Positions 53,181 to 63,482 of a stretch of 64,000 nt of DNA are shown piece after piece. Position 1 is the first letter of the stretch, and the number at the start of each line of letters is the position of its first letter. This DNA comes from Alphaproteobacteria bacterium UBA1908 (GTDB taxonomy: Bacteria > Pseudomonadota > Alphaproteobacteria > Caedimonadales > UBA1908). A program made the translations under genes and the position numbers. The notes beneath the pieces were generated by a model. It saw only the letters and a list, made by a program, of their open reading frames with translations, was not told the DNA's origin and searched no databases. The stretch covers positions 39,581-103,580 of the forward strand of contig DDGG01000033.1 of NCBI GenBank assembly GCA_002337525.1. Reading direction: 5' to 3'.

Positions 53181-54047
53181 TTATCTTCCGTTAAATTTCG
53201 GGAGTCGTTTCTCCAAAAATGCCATCGCCGCCTCTGTAAAATCATAAGAAGCTGTACAATCAGCAAAAGAGTTCTCTTCCTTGTAAAGATGATGGGGCAA
53301 AGTATCGTCAAAACTCGATTGAATCAGTTCCTTTGTTCGAGCATAAGCATATCCAGGTCCTTCTGCTAATTTATCAGCAAGCTGCTTTGTTTCTGTTTCA
53401 AGTGTATCATGGGATACAATCTTTGTCACAAGATGACACGCCAACGCCTCTTCAGCCGAAAGAGTTTCCCCAAGCAAAGCCATTGACATGGCTTTTTGCT
53501 GGCCAACCAGGCGTGGTAAGAAATAGGTTGCACCACCATCAGGACTCAGACCCATTCGACTATAGGCCATTGAAAAAGAACTTTTTGTTGAAGCAATACT
53601 CAAGTCACATGCCATCATAAGGCTAAGACCATAACCAGCCGCAACTCCGTTTACAGAAGCAATAACAGGTTTTGGCATTCGCTTAAGAGACAGAATTGTT
53701 GGGTGGACATGTTGAATAAAGGTATGAAATCGCGCTTTTCGCTCTTGCGGGGAAAGGTTTAGAGTCTCCCCAAATAGCTGTATATCTCCGCCAGACATAA
53801 ATCCGGCACCTTCACCTGTTAAAACAAGACATCGAACAGCGGGATCAAACTCTGCTTCCTGAACGGCCTCCAAAAGAGCCAAAGATAGTTCTTTATTCAG
53901 GGCATTCAAAACCTGTGGACGATTGAAACACAGGGTTAGAACACCGCCATCCCTTTTGACCAGAAGAGATGATTCGCTTTTCAGACGGGGAGAATTCTGC
54001 TTTTGGTCGTTAGGCAATAACTCCTGATTCTTTTTTAACACTAGCAT
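53181..54047 (-). CDS. Enoyl-CoA hydratase/isomerase family protein
   Basis: The protein has 288 residues. The crotonase fold is shown by LCFNRPQVLNALNKEL, GEGAGFMSGGDIQLF (oxyanion hole), SVNGVAAGYGLSLMMACDLSIAS and RMGLSPDGGATYFLPRLVG. The Asp-Gly-Gly at the second catalytic position places it near PaaG-type isomerases rather than the two-Glu hydratases. A leader of about 25 residues precedes the domain. It could act on unsaturated or aromatic acyl-CoA esters. Operon with the SDR downstream. Confidence 0.88.
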   Translation of the reverse strand: MLVLKKNQELLPNDQKQNSPRLKSESSLLVKRDGGVLTLCFNRPQVLNALNKELSLALLEAVQEAEFDPAVRCLVLTGEGAGFMSGGDIQLFGETLNLSPQERKARFHTFIQHVHPTILSLKRMPKPVIASVNGVAAGYGLSLMMACDLSIASTKSSFSMAYSRMGLSPDGGATYFLPRLVGQQKAMSMALLGETLSAEEALACHLVTKIVSHDTLETETKQLADKLAEGPGYAYARTKELIQSSFDDTLPHHLYKEENSFADCTASYDFTEAAMAFLEKRLPKFNGR

Positions 54048-54198
54048 CTCCCTGCCTTATTAATGCCACCATAGTACAGCTTTTTCTGAAAAAATGCCCC
54101 CTAAAACAGCATTAAACTAGTATTTTTTTATCAGGATAATAAATATTGATACTCTCGGGTTGCTTCTCTATCAAAGACAACAAAATCAGGAAAGGTCT

Positions 54199-55686
54199 TT
54201 ATGCAAGGTCAGAGAGTATTTTATCCAATACTTCCTGTTTAACATCGGGGCACCTTTTTTGAATTGCTCGATAAAGTTTATAGGCAAGCTCGTTGCTTTT
54301 ACAATGGGATAAAATATCACAAAATCTTTTTTGTTCATTAACGCTTATATCGTGGATACTGCCTTCTAATAACCTGACTGAAGCAAGGGCCGTCAAATAG
54401 TCCTTTTCATTTTCAAACAAAAAGGGGCCATCCTCATAAGTTGACTTAATCTCAAGCTCTTTTTCAACAAGAGTATCAATATGGACTCTCAATAAACTCC
54501 AGGCAAGATCGTATTCTTTCTCTGATAAAACCAGATCTTCCAGCCTAGTAGATCCTACGATAAAAAGGAGGGTTTTTAACTCTCCTTCAGGCATTTTCTT
54601 CAAGGGATCTAAACGTTCATCGAAAGAAAAATCGACAGTTCTATTTTGCATATATCCCCTCAGAGCAGAATACCCCAAATCATCGCTTTGATTTTCATCC
54701 TGTATAAAGGACAGAATCATCTCCCTATTTCCTGGATTTTCAAGATCAAGAAACTGGGATAACACTTTTACAATTAACCTTTTCTTCTCTTCCAAAAAGC
54801 TTAAAGGATATTCCTGTTCTTCTTGTGTATGTTGTAAAGGCGTCGTCACAAAAGTAACCCACTGATGATATTTTTCTTCCAGGGGATAGTCCGGATGCTT
54901 TATAGCGGCTTCTACAATATGATAATAGTCGATAAATCTGTGCTGATCATCAGGAGTGAATTCCTGAAGAAAAACCTCTATTTCTTTATGAGTCAAATGC
55001 ACATCATGGCGACCCAAAAGACCAAGATGAATAGAGGATTTACCATAAAAGTTATAATGAGACTGAGGCGGCTCCAAAAGCTGTTTTTTTCTGGTATCAT
55101 CTATCGCAAAATTCGGACATTCAACCAGTTTGGGCATCAAACACGTAAAGTGGAGAGTGTTTACATCCGAAAATTTATCAAAACAACGAGGATAAAGCCA
55201 CTGAAAAAAAGCTTCCGTAGTTTCCTGGCCTAGCTTTTCTTTATGATGGCACAAAATGTATTGACTAATCCGAAACCTTTGGCTGGATTCATGTTCCTGG
55301 TTGTTAAAACCAGTATTGATTTCTTCTGCGGTGAAAGCCTCTTTTGTAAAATCATAACATACATAAATTATTCTGGTGGCCCTTAACAAACGCCTTTTAA
55401 GGGGAATGCTTTTGTCCTGAAAAAAGGGCATCACTGTTCTTTCAATAACCCAGGGAGGGATAGAATGTAAATAAGGCCCCAGATCCCCTATGTCATCTCT
55501 CTCAAAATTTTCAAACGCGATATGAAAGGGCATTTCTTCAGAAGGGAGAAAGCAAACTCCGGACACAGGTCCAGAATCTGACTCCTCTTCTCCTATTTCA
55601 TGCACGGCGCTAGCTTGAAGAGAAACTGACAAAAAATTAAATATTATCAGCGCCCAAACAATCATTTTCTGATTGTGTAATATCAC
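54199..55686 (-). CDS. Large secreted helical protein, unknown
   Basis: The protein has 495 residues from GTG 55686, which has AAAGG upstream; ATG 55665 is the alternative. A signal peptide is present (MIVWALIIFNFLSVSLQASA). The mature protein is acidic and helical with an early SIPPWVIERTVMPFFQDKSIPLKRRLLRA and histidine-rich patches (HLGLLGRHDVHLTHKE, HRFIDYYHIVEAAIKHPDYP). Leucine/acidic alternation suggests HEAT- or ARM-like helical repeats. Cysteines are few. No enzyme motif is recognised. It belongs to the set of exported unknowns in this genome segment. Confidence 0.62.
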   Translation of the reverse strand: MILHNQKMIVWALIIFNFLSVSLQASAVHEIGEEESDSGPVSGVCFLPSEEMPFHIAFENFERDDIGDLGPYLHSIPPWVIERTVMPFFQDKSIPLKRRLLRATRIIYVCYDFTKEAFTAEEINTGFNNQEHESSQRFRISQYILCHHKEKLGQETTEAFFQWLYPRCFDKFSDVNTLHFTCLMPKLVECPNFAIDDTRKKQLLEPPQSHYNFYGKSSIHLGLLGRHDVHLTHKEIEVFLQEFTPDDQHRFIDYYHIVEAAIKHPDYPLEEKYHQWVTFVTTPLQHTQEEQEYPLSFLEEKKRLIVKVLSQFLDLENPGNREMILSFIQDENQSDDLGYSALRGYMQNRTVDFSFDERLDPLKKMPEGELKTLLFIVGSTRLEDLVLSEKEYDLAWSLLRVHIDTLVEKELEIKSTYEDGPFLFENEKDYLTALASVRLLEGSIHDISVNEQKRFCDILSHCKSNELAYKLYRAIQKRCPDVKQEVLDKILSDLA

Positions 55687-55963
55687 CTTAAAAACCTTTC
55701 TTTATGATCAAAATAATACTACCGAGACTGTCCCTGAAACAGTACATTAAAATTGTGATAAACGAATCTATCCTAAAAAACAAGAAATATTATCATTGTG
55801 TCTTTTTTTGAGTTTTTTTGACCCTGAAACACCTTGTTAAAAACTTCTGAAACTTAATTTCTGTGTTGGTAGAACGCCTCTTAGCAAGATATTAAGAATT
55901 AACATGTTAAACTGTTAAAAGATGTTTAAAATATAAGACAAAAGCAAGCGAGGCAGAAATCAA

Positions 55964-56545
55964 ATGATATTTAATCCTCTCCCTGATCTTCTGGAACAGT
56001 TTCTTGCCAACGCTTATATGGCGTTTCCCCTTGTTGGACCCTTTTTGGGAACACTCGGGGCTTTTTATTTTCAAGGATGGCGCTCACGACAGACAGAAAG
56101 CAGAACAGAATATACAAGTGCCGAATATGCTTTTTTTGTTCTCCAAAGCCACCATAATATTCTGGTTCATGTGTGGGAGAATCAACTTGAGGCTCATTCA
56201 AAAGCAGAAGATCGTCATTTAAGCCTTAAAAATCTCCATTTTGAATCCGAAGTTATGCCTATTGATTTTCCCAGCTTACGCTTTATTCTAAATTCACATA
56301 TGCCAGAAGTTATGGCAATTTTGTTTGAAGCAGATCATAGCTTTGTTGGTTTTATCCATACCCTGAAACGCCGAAATGATGAGTATTTCAGACTTCGCGA
56401 AGAAACAGCCCAAAAGAAAAATCCTCAGGCCCTTATAGAGGTTACAGAATCTCTCTACAAAGCCCATGAGAGCGCCGTCCACGCTAATCAAAAAGCATTG
56501 AAAGCCCTTGAATTCTTTCTAAAATCCGGTTTTAACGATGTTTAG
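55964..56545 (+). CDS. Short membrane-anchored helical protein, unknown
   Basis: The protein has 193 residues. One hydrophobic segment lies at the N-terminus (AYMAFPLVGPFLGTLGAFYF, about 17-36), without a signal cleavage site. The remainder is a helical cytoplasmic or periplasmic domain (EYTSAEYAFFVLQSHHNILVHVWENQLEA, with FEADHSFVGFIHTLKRRNDEYFRLREE near the end) that looks like a coiled coil. GAGG lies upstream of the ATG. No family is recognised. It is divergent from the previous gene. Confidence 0.6.
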   Translation: MIFNPLPDLLEQFLANAYMAFPLVGPFLGTLGAFYFQGWRSRQTESRTEYTSAEYAFFVLQSHHNILVHVWENQLEAHSKAEDRHLSLKNLHFESEVMPIDFPSLRFILNSHMPEVMAILFEADHSFVGFIHTLKRRNDEYFRLREETAQKKNPQALIEVTESLYKAHESAVHANQKALKALEFFLKSGFNDV

Positions 56546-56772
56546 ACCTAATCGATTCAAGAAGATCTCTCAACAGGTTACTCTGATCACTCTTTAATAT
56601 AACACCACCAACAGTTTACAAGAGATCTTTTCATAATTTTTCAATTTTAGGCAAAGATTTTTCCCGAGTTCCAAAGCCTGGCAAGCGTTCCTCCGGACAG
56701 CAAGTTTTGTCATCCAGAGGAAGAATAACCAACGGGATTTAGTAAACGCAGAGAAAATTAAAGTATTTATAT

Positions 56773-57474
56773 TTAAGAAGCTTGTTTTTGATGATGTTCT
56801 GCATTCCAATTTTTAATTTTATGCTTAAGTTCATGGCTCGTAAAAGCAATATCACTGGCCCCCAGATCCAGCAAATTTTTTGCATGATCATCCGGAATAT
56901 GGCTACCACAACAAAATCCAATGACTGCCATGCCGGCATCAAGAGCAGCCCTGGTACCTGGCAGGCTGTCTTCAATCACAAGACACTGATTCGGAGAAAC
57001 GTTTTTTTGATCTGCCACATATCTGTAAAGATCAGGAGCGGGCTTTGGGCGAGAAACCTGTTCCGCCGAATAAATATTTTCGGGTTTTAAAAAAGAAGAA
57101 AGTCCCGTGCGGTCAAGGTTTGCTACTAAACGATTCTTGGGAGAATTTGACGCAACACACGTATTCCAGGGGAGGTTTCTTAAACAATCTTCAATACCAG
57201 GAATAGGCTTTAAATACTTTAAAAATAAAGATGACATGTGTTCATCAAGGGTTTTAAAAAAGCTTTCTTTCTCAAGAGGCAGCCCATAGTCCTGTGTCGC
57301 CATTTTAAAAACAGCCTCATCCCCAAGGCCAAAAATCTTTTTATAAAAACTTTGTTCATCTTCCTTAAAACCATGCGTTTTAAGAAGGCTATAAACAGCA
57401 CGGCAAGCCAAAGGCTCACTATCAACAAGTACACCATCACAATCAAAAATCAGAAGATTTGCCTGCACTGACAT
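56773..57474 (-). CDS. HAD-family phosphatase (phosphoglycolate-phosphatase-like)
   Basis: The protein has 233 residues. Motif I is DCDGVLVDSE (nucleophile and acid Asp). Motif II is VASNS. Motif III/IV is seen in RPKPAPDLYRYV, then VIEDSLPGTRAALDAGM. The helical cap follows motif I, as in subfamily I phosphatases (Gph, beta-phosphoglucomutase relatives). Substrates of such enzymes are small sugar or glycolate phosphates; the specific one cannot be read. It lies at the downstream end of the beta-oxidation cluster, with a 66-base gap to the thioesterase gene upstream. Confidence 0.9.
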   Translation of the reverse strand: MSVQANLLIFDCDGVLVDSEPLACRAVYSLLKTHGFKEDEQSFYKKIFGLGDEAVFKMATQDYGLPLEKESFFKTLDEHMSSLFLKYLKPIPGIEDCLRNLPWNTCVASNSPKNRLVANLDRTGLSSFLKPENIYSAEQVSRPKPAPDLYRYVADQKNVSPNQCLVIEDSLPGTRAALDAGMAVIGFCCGSHIPDDHAKNLLDLGASDIAFTSHELKHKIKNWNAEHHQKQAS

Positions 57475-57540
57475 GGTAATTTTTCCCTGGAAACGATAAG
57501 ACGATTTATAACATAATGTCTTTACTATCGCCAGAAAAAG

Positions 57541-58092
57541 TTATTTCCGGTGAATAAAGCCTTTTTCCAAAAGATACTCCCGGGAAGCCTGATCCATTTC
57601 ATTCCAATGCACCAGGTCTTCTCTTAAAGCAGGCAGATCTCCGGGTAAACCAAGAGTTTGAAGAACATCCTTAATGGGGATAGATTTTCCTTTTACAGTA
57701 AAAATACCACGTACAATACCGTAGGCAACAAGGCCTTCTTCCGATTCAAAACGCTGCTCGATATACGCCCATTTTTCATCCAGACCTACAATTTGTGTTT
57801 TCAGTTTATAAGCCTGAAAGGGACGCAGCGATCGTCGAAAACGTAAAGAGGCAGACCCCAAAACAGCTTGCCAACGATTTTTAAGGAAATACTGGCCAAG
57901 ACCACTGCGAATCAAAAAATCTGTACGGCCAAGATCCATCACACTTAAATAACGTGAATTTGTTAAATGCAAGTTCAAGTCAATATCATTTAACCAAACA
58001 CGAAACTTAACTTCAGAAACATCATAAAATGAAATTTTAGGACGAAAGAAAGCATGAAAAATAACCCTGAAGAGCCTGATAAATAAATTCAT
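57541..58092 (-). CDS. Acyl-CoA thioesterase-like hotdog protein
   Basis: ATG 58092 follows AGGGGAATC and gives about 183 residues; the longer frame to 58182 overlaps the acyl-CoA dehydrogenase by 26 bases and lacks this ribosome site. A hydrophobic/basic helix at the N-terminus (LFIRLFRVIFHAFFRPKI) may attach it to membrane. The hotdog pattern VWLNDIDLNLHLTNSRYLSVMDLGR is that of the THEM6/4HBT-type group. It probably hydrolyses acyl-CoA made or used by its operon partners. It is directly downstream of the acyl-CoA dehydrogenase. Confidence 0.82.
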   Translation of the reverse strand: MNLFIRLFRVIFHAFFRPKISFYDVSEVKFRVWLNDIDLNLHLTNSRYLSVMDLGRTDFLIRSGLGQYFLKNRWQAVLGSASLRFRRSLRPFQAYKLKTQIVGLDEKWAYIEQRFESEEGLVAYGIVRGIFTVKGKSIPIKDVLQTLGLPGDLPALREDLVHWNEMDQASREYLLEKGFIHRK

Positions 58093-58156
58093 GATTCCCC
58101 TATTTTTAGAAACGCTCGAAACCCGTTCGTATAAAGAAAAAGGTCCCGAGCTATTT

Positions 58157-59950
58157 TTAAAAAGGTCCAAAACTTTCATCATTAATAGTCATAAGAGGAT
58201 CCGCACCACCCATGATATTCGCAAAAAGACTGGAGGTTTGAGTTAAAAGCTTAGTATAGAAAAAGCGCGCTGTTTCCAGTTTTCCCTGATAAAAAGCGGC
58301 TTCTTCCCCGTCTTTCTTGGGGGTTGCAACCAGGACAGCTTGTGCCCACAGATAGGCCAGAACTGTCAAAGCAAACAAACGCAGATAGTCAACAGAGGCA
58401 GCCCCCGCTTCATCTGGATTCCCCATCGCTTTAAGAGCCAGAATACTTGTTGTTTGTTGCAGACGAGCGACATTTTTTTGTAATAAAGGAAGATAATCCT
58501 TCAAGACATCACTGTCCTGGTGCTCTTCTATGAAAGCAAGCACCGGATGGAAAAACTGTCTTAAGTAGCGCCCCGTATACGCAGGCAATTTCCGCCCCAC
58601 AAAGTCAAGCGCCTGAATACCATTGGTTCCTTCATAGATTTGTGCGATACGAGCATCCCTGGCAAATTGCTCGACACCATAATCCTGGAGATAGCCTCCC
58701 CCACCCAGAATTTGAATCGCATGATTGGCAACTTCATGGCCACAATCCGTGAAAAATGCTTTCACAATTGGCGTTAAAAGTTGAACAAGATCACTGGCAT
58801 CCTGCTTAACCTGAGGGTCTTCTGCACGATGAGATTTATCAAGCTGCAAGGCAACCCAGGCAGACAACATCCGATTGCCTTCATTATATGCTTTCATTGT
58901 TAAAAGAGTCCGACGAATATCAGGATGCACAATAATGGGGTCAGCAGGCTTATCTGGATATTTTGTGCCTGTCAGGGAACGTCCCTGAAGACGGTCTCGC
59001 GCAAATGCAAGAGCATTTTGATAGGCGGCTTCACCGACACCCAGTCCCTGGTTTCCAACGCCAAGTCGTTCCGTATTCATCATTACAAACATATTGCTGA
59101 CACCGTGATGAAGCTCTCCAACAAGGTACCCTTCTGAATCTTCAAAGTTCATGACGCAGGTTGCTGAAGCTTTGATACCCATTTTATGTTCAATAGATGC
59201 ACAGGAAACACCATTTTCATCTGTTAAATTTCCTGCATCATCTACTTTGATTTTGGGTACCAGAAAAAGGCTGACCCCCTTAATCCCCTTAGGACCATCC
59301 GGTATTTTTGCAAGAACAAAGTGAATAATATTCTCTGTTAAATCATGTTCACCAGAGGAAATATAAATTTTTGTTCCACTAACCTTATAAGTACCATCCT
59401 GTTGGGGAATCGCCTTGGTGCGAATAAGTCCCAGATCTGTCCCACAGTGAGGTTCCGTCAAACACATCGACCCTCCCCAGGTCCCATCGGTCATCTTGGG
59501 CAAATATTTATCTTTTAGTTCATCACTGCCATGAGAATGAAGCAAAATCGACGCTCCGCGCGTCAAACCTGGATAAAGACCAAAAGAAATATTAGCCGCG
59601 CAGACCATTTCTTCTGTAAAAACCTGTAAAGAATCAGGCAAACCCTGTCCGCCATATTTTGGATCTGCAGCTAAAGAAGGCCATCCACCCTCTACAAACT
59701 TGTTATACGCTTCCTTGAAGCCTTTTGGAGTCGTGACTTTACCATTGTCCCAATGACAACCTTCCAGGTCACCAGACTGATTGATAGGCTGAAGCTCGTT
59801 TTCACAAAAGCGCGCGGCTTCTGTTAAAACAGCATCAAACAAGTCATCCGTGATTTCTTCACAACCAGGCAGTTCACGAATCTGATCTGTCCCAAAAAGT
59901 TCTTTTGCACAAAAATTTATATCCCTCAGGGGAGCTTTATATACAGGCAT
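58157..59950 (-). CDS. Acyl-CoA dehydrogenase, long C-terminal type
   Basis: This FAD enzyme performs the first step of beta-oxidation. The protein has 597 residues, the long type found in alphaproteobacteria (DmdC/FadE2-like, with C-terminal helical extension). Motifs: GGSMCLTEPHCGTDLG, KVSGTKIYISSGEHDLT, LGVGNQGLGVGEAAYQNALAFARDRLQGR and RIAQIYEGTNGIQALDFVGRKL. The ATG at 59950 is preceded by AAGGA and lies four bases after the upstream gene's stop, so coupling is tight. Confidence 0.93.
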   Translation of the reverse strand: MPVYKAPLRDINFCAKELFGTDQIRELPGCEEITDDLFDAVLTEAARFCENELQPINQSGDLEGCHWDNGKVTTPKGFKEAYNKFVEGGWPSLAADPKYGGQGLPDSLQVFTEEMVCAANISFGLYPGLTRGASILLHSHGSDELKDKYLPKMTDGTWGGSMCLTEPHCGTDLGLIRTKAIPQQDGTYKVSGTKIYISSGEHDLTENIIHFVLAKIPDGPKGIKGVSLFLVPKIKVDDAGNLTDENGVSCASIEHKMGIKASATCVMNFEDSEGYLVGELHHGVSNMFVMMNTERLGVGNQGLGVGEAAYQNALAFARDRLQGRSLTGTKYPDKPADPIIVHPDIRRTLLTMKAYNEGNRMLSAWVALQLDKSHRAEDPQVKQDASDLVQLLTPIVKAFFTDCGHEVANHAIQILGGGGYLQDYGVEQFARDARIAQIYEGTNGIQALDFVGRKLPAYTGRYLRQFFHPVLAFIEEHQDSDVLKDYLPLLQKNVARLQQTTSILALKAMGNPDEAGAASVDYLRLFALTVLAYLWAQAVLVATPKKDGEEAAFYQGKLETARFFYTKLLTQTSSLFANIMGGADPLMTINDESFGPF

Positions 59951-59954
59951 TCTT

Positions 59955-62282
59955 CTAATTCCTTAAGGGTTTACCGGTCGCCAAAATATGTTCCATTCGA
60001 TCAAGCGTTTTACGATTATGGAGTAATTCCATGAAAGCCTGACGCTCTAGTTCCAGAATACCGTTTTCTGTTTGTTTATCCGTAATATCTGTATCACCGC
60101 CACTTAGAATTCCGGCTAGTTTTTCGGAGACTACCTCGTCATAAGGTGTGGCTTTACCTGCTTTAACAAATCCTTTCACAGCCATATTCATCGCAACTTT
60201 AGCAACATTTCCAGGAAGAGAAAATTCTTGCGATTCAGGTGCTTTATAGTCATGAGCCAATTCAAGAGCACGTTCTTTTGCATCGGCAAGAAGACGATCT
60301 CGATTCATTGTAATACGATCCCCTTCGCGCATAAAAAGCATTTCCTGCGCTTCCATAGCTGATTTTGCAACTTTGGCTGTTCCAATCATTTCAAAGACTT
60401 TTCCAACAGCCACCATCGCACCACCCGGACGTTTGGAAGCGGTTAGCCAACGCGTCAGCATTTCTTTACATCCTCCCCAGGCTGGAACAACACCAACACC
60501 AACTTCAACGAGGCCTGTATAGAATTCAGCATGAGCCTGAACACTGTCACAATGGAGAAGAACTTCACACCCTCCTCCAAGCGCCATACCAGAAGGAGCT
60601 CCTACAACAGGGAACGGGGCATATTTAAGAGCCATGTAAGCATCCTGCCCTCCTTTAACCATTTCAGCAATCTGGGGCCACATCCCAATATTAACAGCAA
60701 ATAAGGCAAGTCCAAGATTCGCCCCTACTGAAAAGTTGCTTCCTTCATTATAGATAACAAGCGCTTTAAAATCTTGAGACTGGACAATATCAATGGCTTT
60801 ATGGATCATTTTAAAGATCTCGCCATCAATAGTATTCATCTTACTTGTAAATTCAAGGCAGGCGACCTCATCTCCCACATCCCAAAGCGAGGCAGAAGCT
60901 GTCTTTGCGAGAGGTTTCGTCGCACGTTTGATATCCTGTAGCAAAAGTTGCCCGCTGGGACGAATAACAGGCTTGTAGTTTCCTTCAGGTGTAAAGTACT
61001 CAAGGCGATTCTCCTCGACACGGTAGAAAGTACTTTCCCCAACATCCTGAAGCAGTGGAGGAATCTCCATCCCAATTGTTTTAAGGTGTTCTTTAAACCA
61101 GGCAGGACCAAGACGATCTAAAAGTTCAAAGGGACCATACTTCCAGTTATAGCCAAGTTTCATTGCTGTATCGACGGCATAGGGTGTTTTTGCTATTTCA
61201 GGCACCAAAGACAGGGCATACCAAAGTGTCTTTGTCATAACCGCTAAAGCATAGTCAGATTCTTTTTCTCCAAAGGTAAAGAAGCGTTGCAAACCTTCTT
61301 TGCTAACATCCAGGCACCCTAAACGAGGTTTGCGTTTCTCCCGGTAGTCTCCTGTTTGGAGATCCAGGGTTTCCTTACGCTTTGTTCCATCTTCTTCTTT
61401 TAAGAGACGATAAAATCCACCCTTACCTTTTCGCCCTGTATACCCTTCGTCAATCAGTTTCTGAACCAGAGGCACTTCACGATAAGTTTGACGGTACAAA
61501 TCAGATTCAGGCAAGGTGGCATTCATACTTTTGCCAATCAATGGCATCAAATCAAGACCAACTAGATCCATCAAAGCAAAAACGCCAGTTTTAGGAACTC
61601 CAACTGGTTTACCAAGAACAGCATCTGCATCTTCAACGTCAATCCCGCGATCAATTGCTTCAAGCAAAGCTGTCTGAATCCAGAAAGTTCCAATACGGTT
61701 TGCAATAAATCCCGGTGTATCGTGACAATTGACAATCGTTTTGCCCAATTTATGATCAATGAAATCTCCAATTTTGCGTGAGACTTCACCCTCTGTTTTA
61801 GGACCATTGACAAGCTCCAGCAAACGCATATAGCGCGGAGGATTAAAAAAGTGCGTAATAAGAAAGTTCTTTTGAAAGGTGTCACTCATCCCCTCAACAA
61901 GAGTTTTCAAAGGAATTGTTGAGGTATTGGATGAAATAATGGTACCCGGTTTGCAAACCTGTTCCAGCTCATGGTACAAGCCCTGCTTGACATCAACTTT
62001 CTCAACAATAGCTTCAATCACCCAGTCACAATCTACCACATCGCCAAGATTGCCTGTATTACCAGGTTCAATAAGCTTTGCAACACGTTTGTGCATTAAA
62101 GGGGCGGGATTCATTTTTTTGAGCTTTTCAATAGCCCCCTCAGCCAGGGCATTCTTCTTGCCTAATCCTTTTTGAGGAATATCGATAAGGCGCACTGCAA
62201 TTCCAGCATTGGCAATCTGGGCTGCAATACTAGCACCCATCACACCTGCGCCAATAACAGCAACTTTTGTAATATCTGACAT
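59955..62282 (-). CDS. fadN: 3-Hydroxyacyl-CoA dehydrogenase/enoyl-CoA hydratase, FadN-like
   Basis: The protein has 775 residues. The domain order is dehydrogenase first: NAD motif [20 protein letters not shown], then [31 protein letters not shown] and [11 protein letters not shown]. The crotonase half is at the C-terminal end (about 470-640: [23 protein letters not shown]). E. coli FadB has the opposite order, so this is the FadN type. It hydrates enoyl-CoA and oxidises hydroxyacyl-CoA in the second and third steps of beta-oxidation. It lies between fadA and the acyl-CoA dehydrogenase with 3-4 base gaps. Confidence 0.92.
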   Translation of the reverse strand: MSDITKVAVIGAGVMGASIAAQIANAGIAVRLIDIPQKGLGKKNALAEGAIEKLKKMNPAPLMHKRVAKLIEPGNTGNLGDVVDCDWVIEAIVEKVDVKQGLYHELEQVCKPGTIISSNTSTIPLKTLVEGMSDTFQKNFLITHFFNPPRYMRLLELVNGPKTEGEVSRKIGDFIDHKLGKTIVNCHDTPGFIANRIGTFWIQTALLEAIDRGIDVEDADAVLGKPVGVPKTGVFALMDLVGLDLMPLIGKSMNATLPESDLYRQTYREVPLVQKLIDEGYTGRKGKGGFYRLLKEEDGTKRKETLDLQTGDYREKRKPRLGCLDVSKEGLQRFFTFGEKESDYALAVMTKTLWYALSLVPEIAKTPYAVDTAMKLGYNWKYGPFELLDRLGPAWFKEHLKTIGMEIPPLLQDVGESTFYRVEENRLEYFTPEGNYKPVIRPSGQLLLQDIKRATKPLAKTASASLWDVGDEVACLEFTSKMNTIDGEIFKMIHKAIDIVQSQDFKALVIYNEGSNFSVGANLGLALFAVNIGMWPQIAEMVKGGQDAYMALKYAPFPVVGAPSGMALGGGCEVLLHCDSVQAHAEFYTGLVEVGVGVVPAWGGCKEMLTRWLTASKRPGGAMVAVGKVFEMIGTAKVAKSAMEAQEMLFMREGDRITMNRDRLLADAKERALELAHDYKAPESQEFSLPGNVAKVAMNMAVKGFVKAGKATPYDEVVSEKLAGILSGGDTDITDKQTENGILELERQAFMELLHNRKTLDRMEHILATGKPLRN

Positions 62283-62285
62283 TAT

Positions 62286-63425
62286 TTACACAGCCTCCAA
62301 TACTGTTGCAATTCCCTGCCCACCCCCAATACATTGGGTTGAAAGAGCATATTTTTTGTTTTCTCTTTTTAGCAAAGCTGCTGCCTTGCCGGTAATACGT
62401 GCGCCTGTTGCTCCCAAAGGATGTCCAAGGGCAATTGCACCACCATCAATGTTTACTTTCCCTGGATCTATCTCTAGCTCTTTAATAGAAGCTAGTGCCT
62501 GGGATGCAAAAGCTTCATTCAGTTCAATAATATCAATATCATTGATGGTCAGAGCTGCTCTTTTTAAGGCTTTTTGACTGGCACCAATAGGACCAAGCCC
62601 CATCACATCCGGGGCACATCCACTGATGGCAAAACTTTTAATACGTGCCAAGGGTGCAAGCCCCTTCTTGGCGGCATAGTCTTCAGAACACACAAGGGTT
62701 GCTGATGCCCCGTCCGTTAAGGGAGATGACGTTGCAGCAGTAACAGTGCCACCTTCGACAAAAGCAGGATCAAGAGTTGCAAGTTTCTCAAGCGTTGTTT
62801 CCGGCCTTAGGCAAGTATCTTGTTCAGCCACAACCTCACCGTTGCGCTCAATGGCAATGATTTCATCCTGAAATTTACCAGCTTCCCGAGCAGATGCCGC
62901 TTTTTTCTGACTTTCTACCGCAAAGGAATCCTGTTGCTCTCGAGACAAATTATATCTTTCTGCGACATTTTCAGCTGTCTCTCCCATCGGCATATAAGCT
63001 TCTGGCATCCGCATATAAAGATCCGGATTTGGCATTGGGTTGAATCCCCCCATAGGAACGCGTGTCATTGACTCAACGCCTGCGGCAATAAAAACGTCAC
63101 CAGCACCACATGCAATCGCCCCTGCAGCCGAGTGTATAGATTGCATCGAAGATCCACAAAAACGATTTATTGTCGCCCCTCCCACACTTAAAGGCAGACC
63201 TGCAGCAAGCCCCACAAGCCGTGCCACATTCAAGCCCTGTTCGCCCTCAGGAAAAGAACATCCTAATAAGAGGTCTTCAATATCTTCGGGGTTAACACCT
63301 GTGCGTTGAATCAAAGCCATGATCACTTGTGCAGCCATGTCATCAGGGCGAACCTTTGTTAATTCTCCTTTGCTAGCAAAGCTAAACGGTGACCTTACGT
63401 ATCCTGCAATGACTGCGTTTGTCAT
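62286..63425 (-). CDS. fadA: Acetyl-CoA acyltransferase (3-ketoacyl-CoA thiolase)
   Basis: The protein has 379 residues. The nucleophile Cys 90 lies in [10 protein letters not shown]; the second site [11 protein letters not shown] and the C-terminal Cys in [10 protein letters not shown] complete the thiolase set. It performs the final beta-oxidation cleavage to acetyl-CoA. Only three bases separate it from the fadN-like gene downstream; 57 bases separate it from the CoA ligase upstream. Confidence 0.95.
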   Translation of the reverse strand: MTNAVIAGYVRSPFSFASKGELTKVRPDDMAAQVIMALIQRTGVNPEDIEDLLLGCSFPEGEQGLNVARLVGLAAGLPLSVGGATINRFCGSSMQSIHSAAGAIACGAGDVFIAAGVESMTRVPMGGFNPMPNPDLYMRMPEAYMPMGETAENVAERYNLSREQQDSFAVESQKKAASAREAGKFQDEIIAIERNGEVVAEQDTCLRPETTLEKLATLDPAFVEGGTVTAATSSPLTDGASATLVCSEDYAAKKGLAPLARIKSFAISGCAPDVMGLGPIGASQKALKRAALTINDIDIIELNEAFASQALASIKELEIDPGKVNIDGGAIALGHPLGATGARITGKAAALLKRENKKYALSTQCIGGGQGIATVLEAV

Positions 63426-63482
63426 GAGTATCCTTCCCTTAATCCTTTTGAACTCACCCCGATGGTAAGTTGCTTATATACT

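Noticed and set aside
56546..56772. Weak nine-base inverted repeat (56562-56570 with 56621-56629) and a GTCATCCAGAGG fragment
   Set aside because: The arms are 50 bases apart without a T-run, and the fragment is too short to assign to the repeat family.
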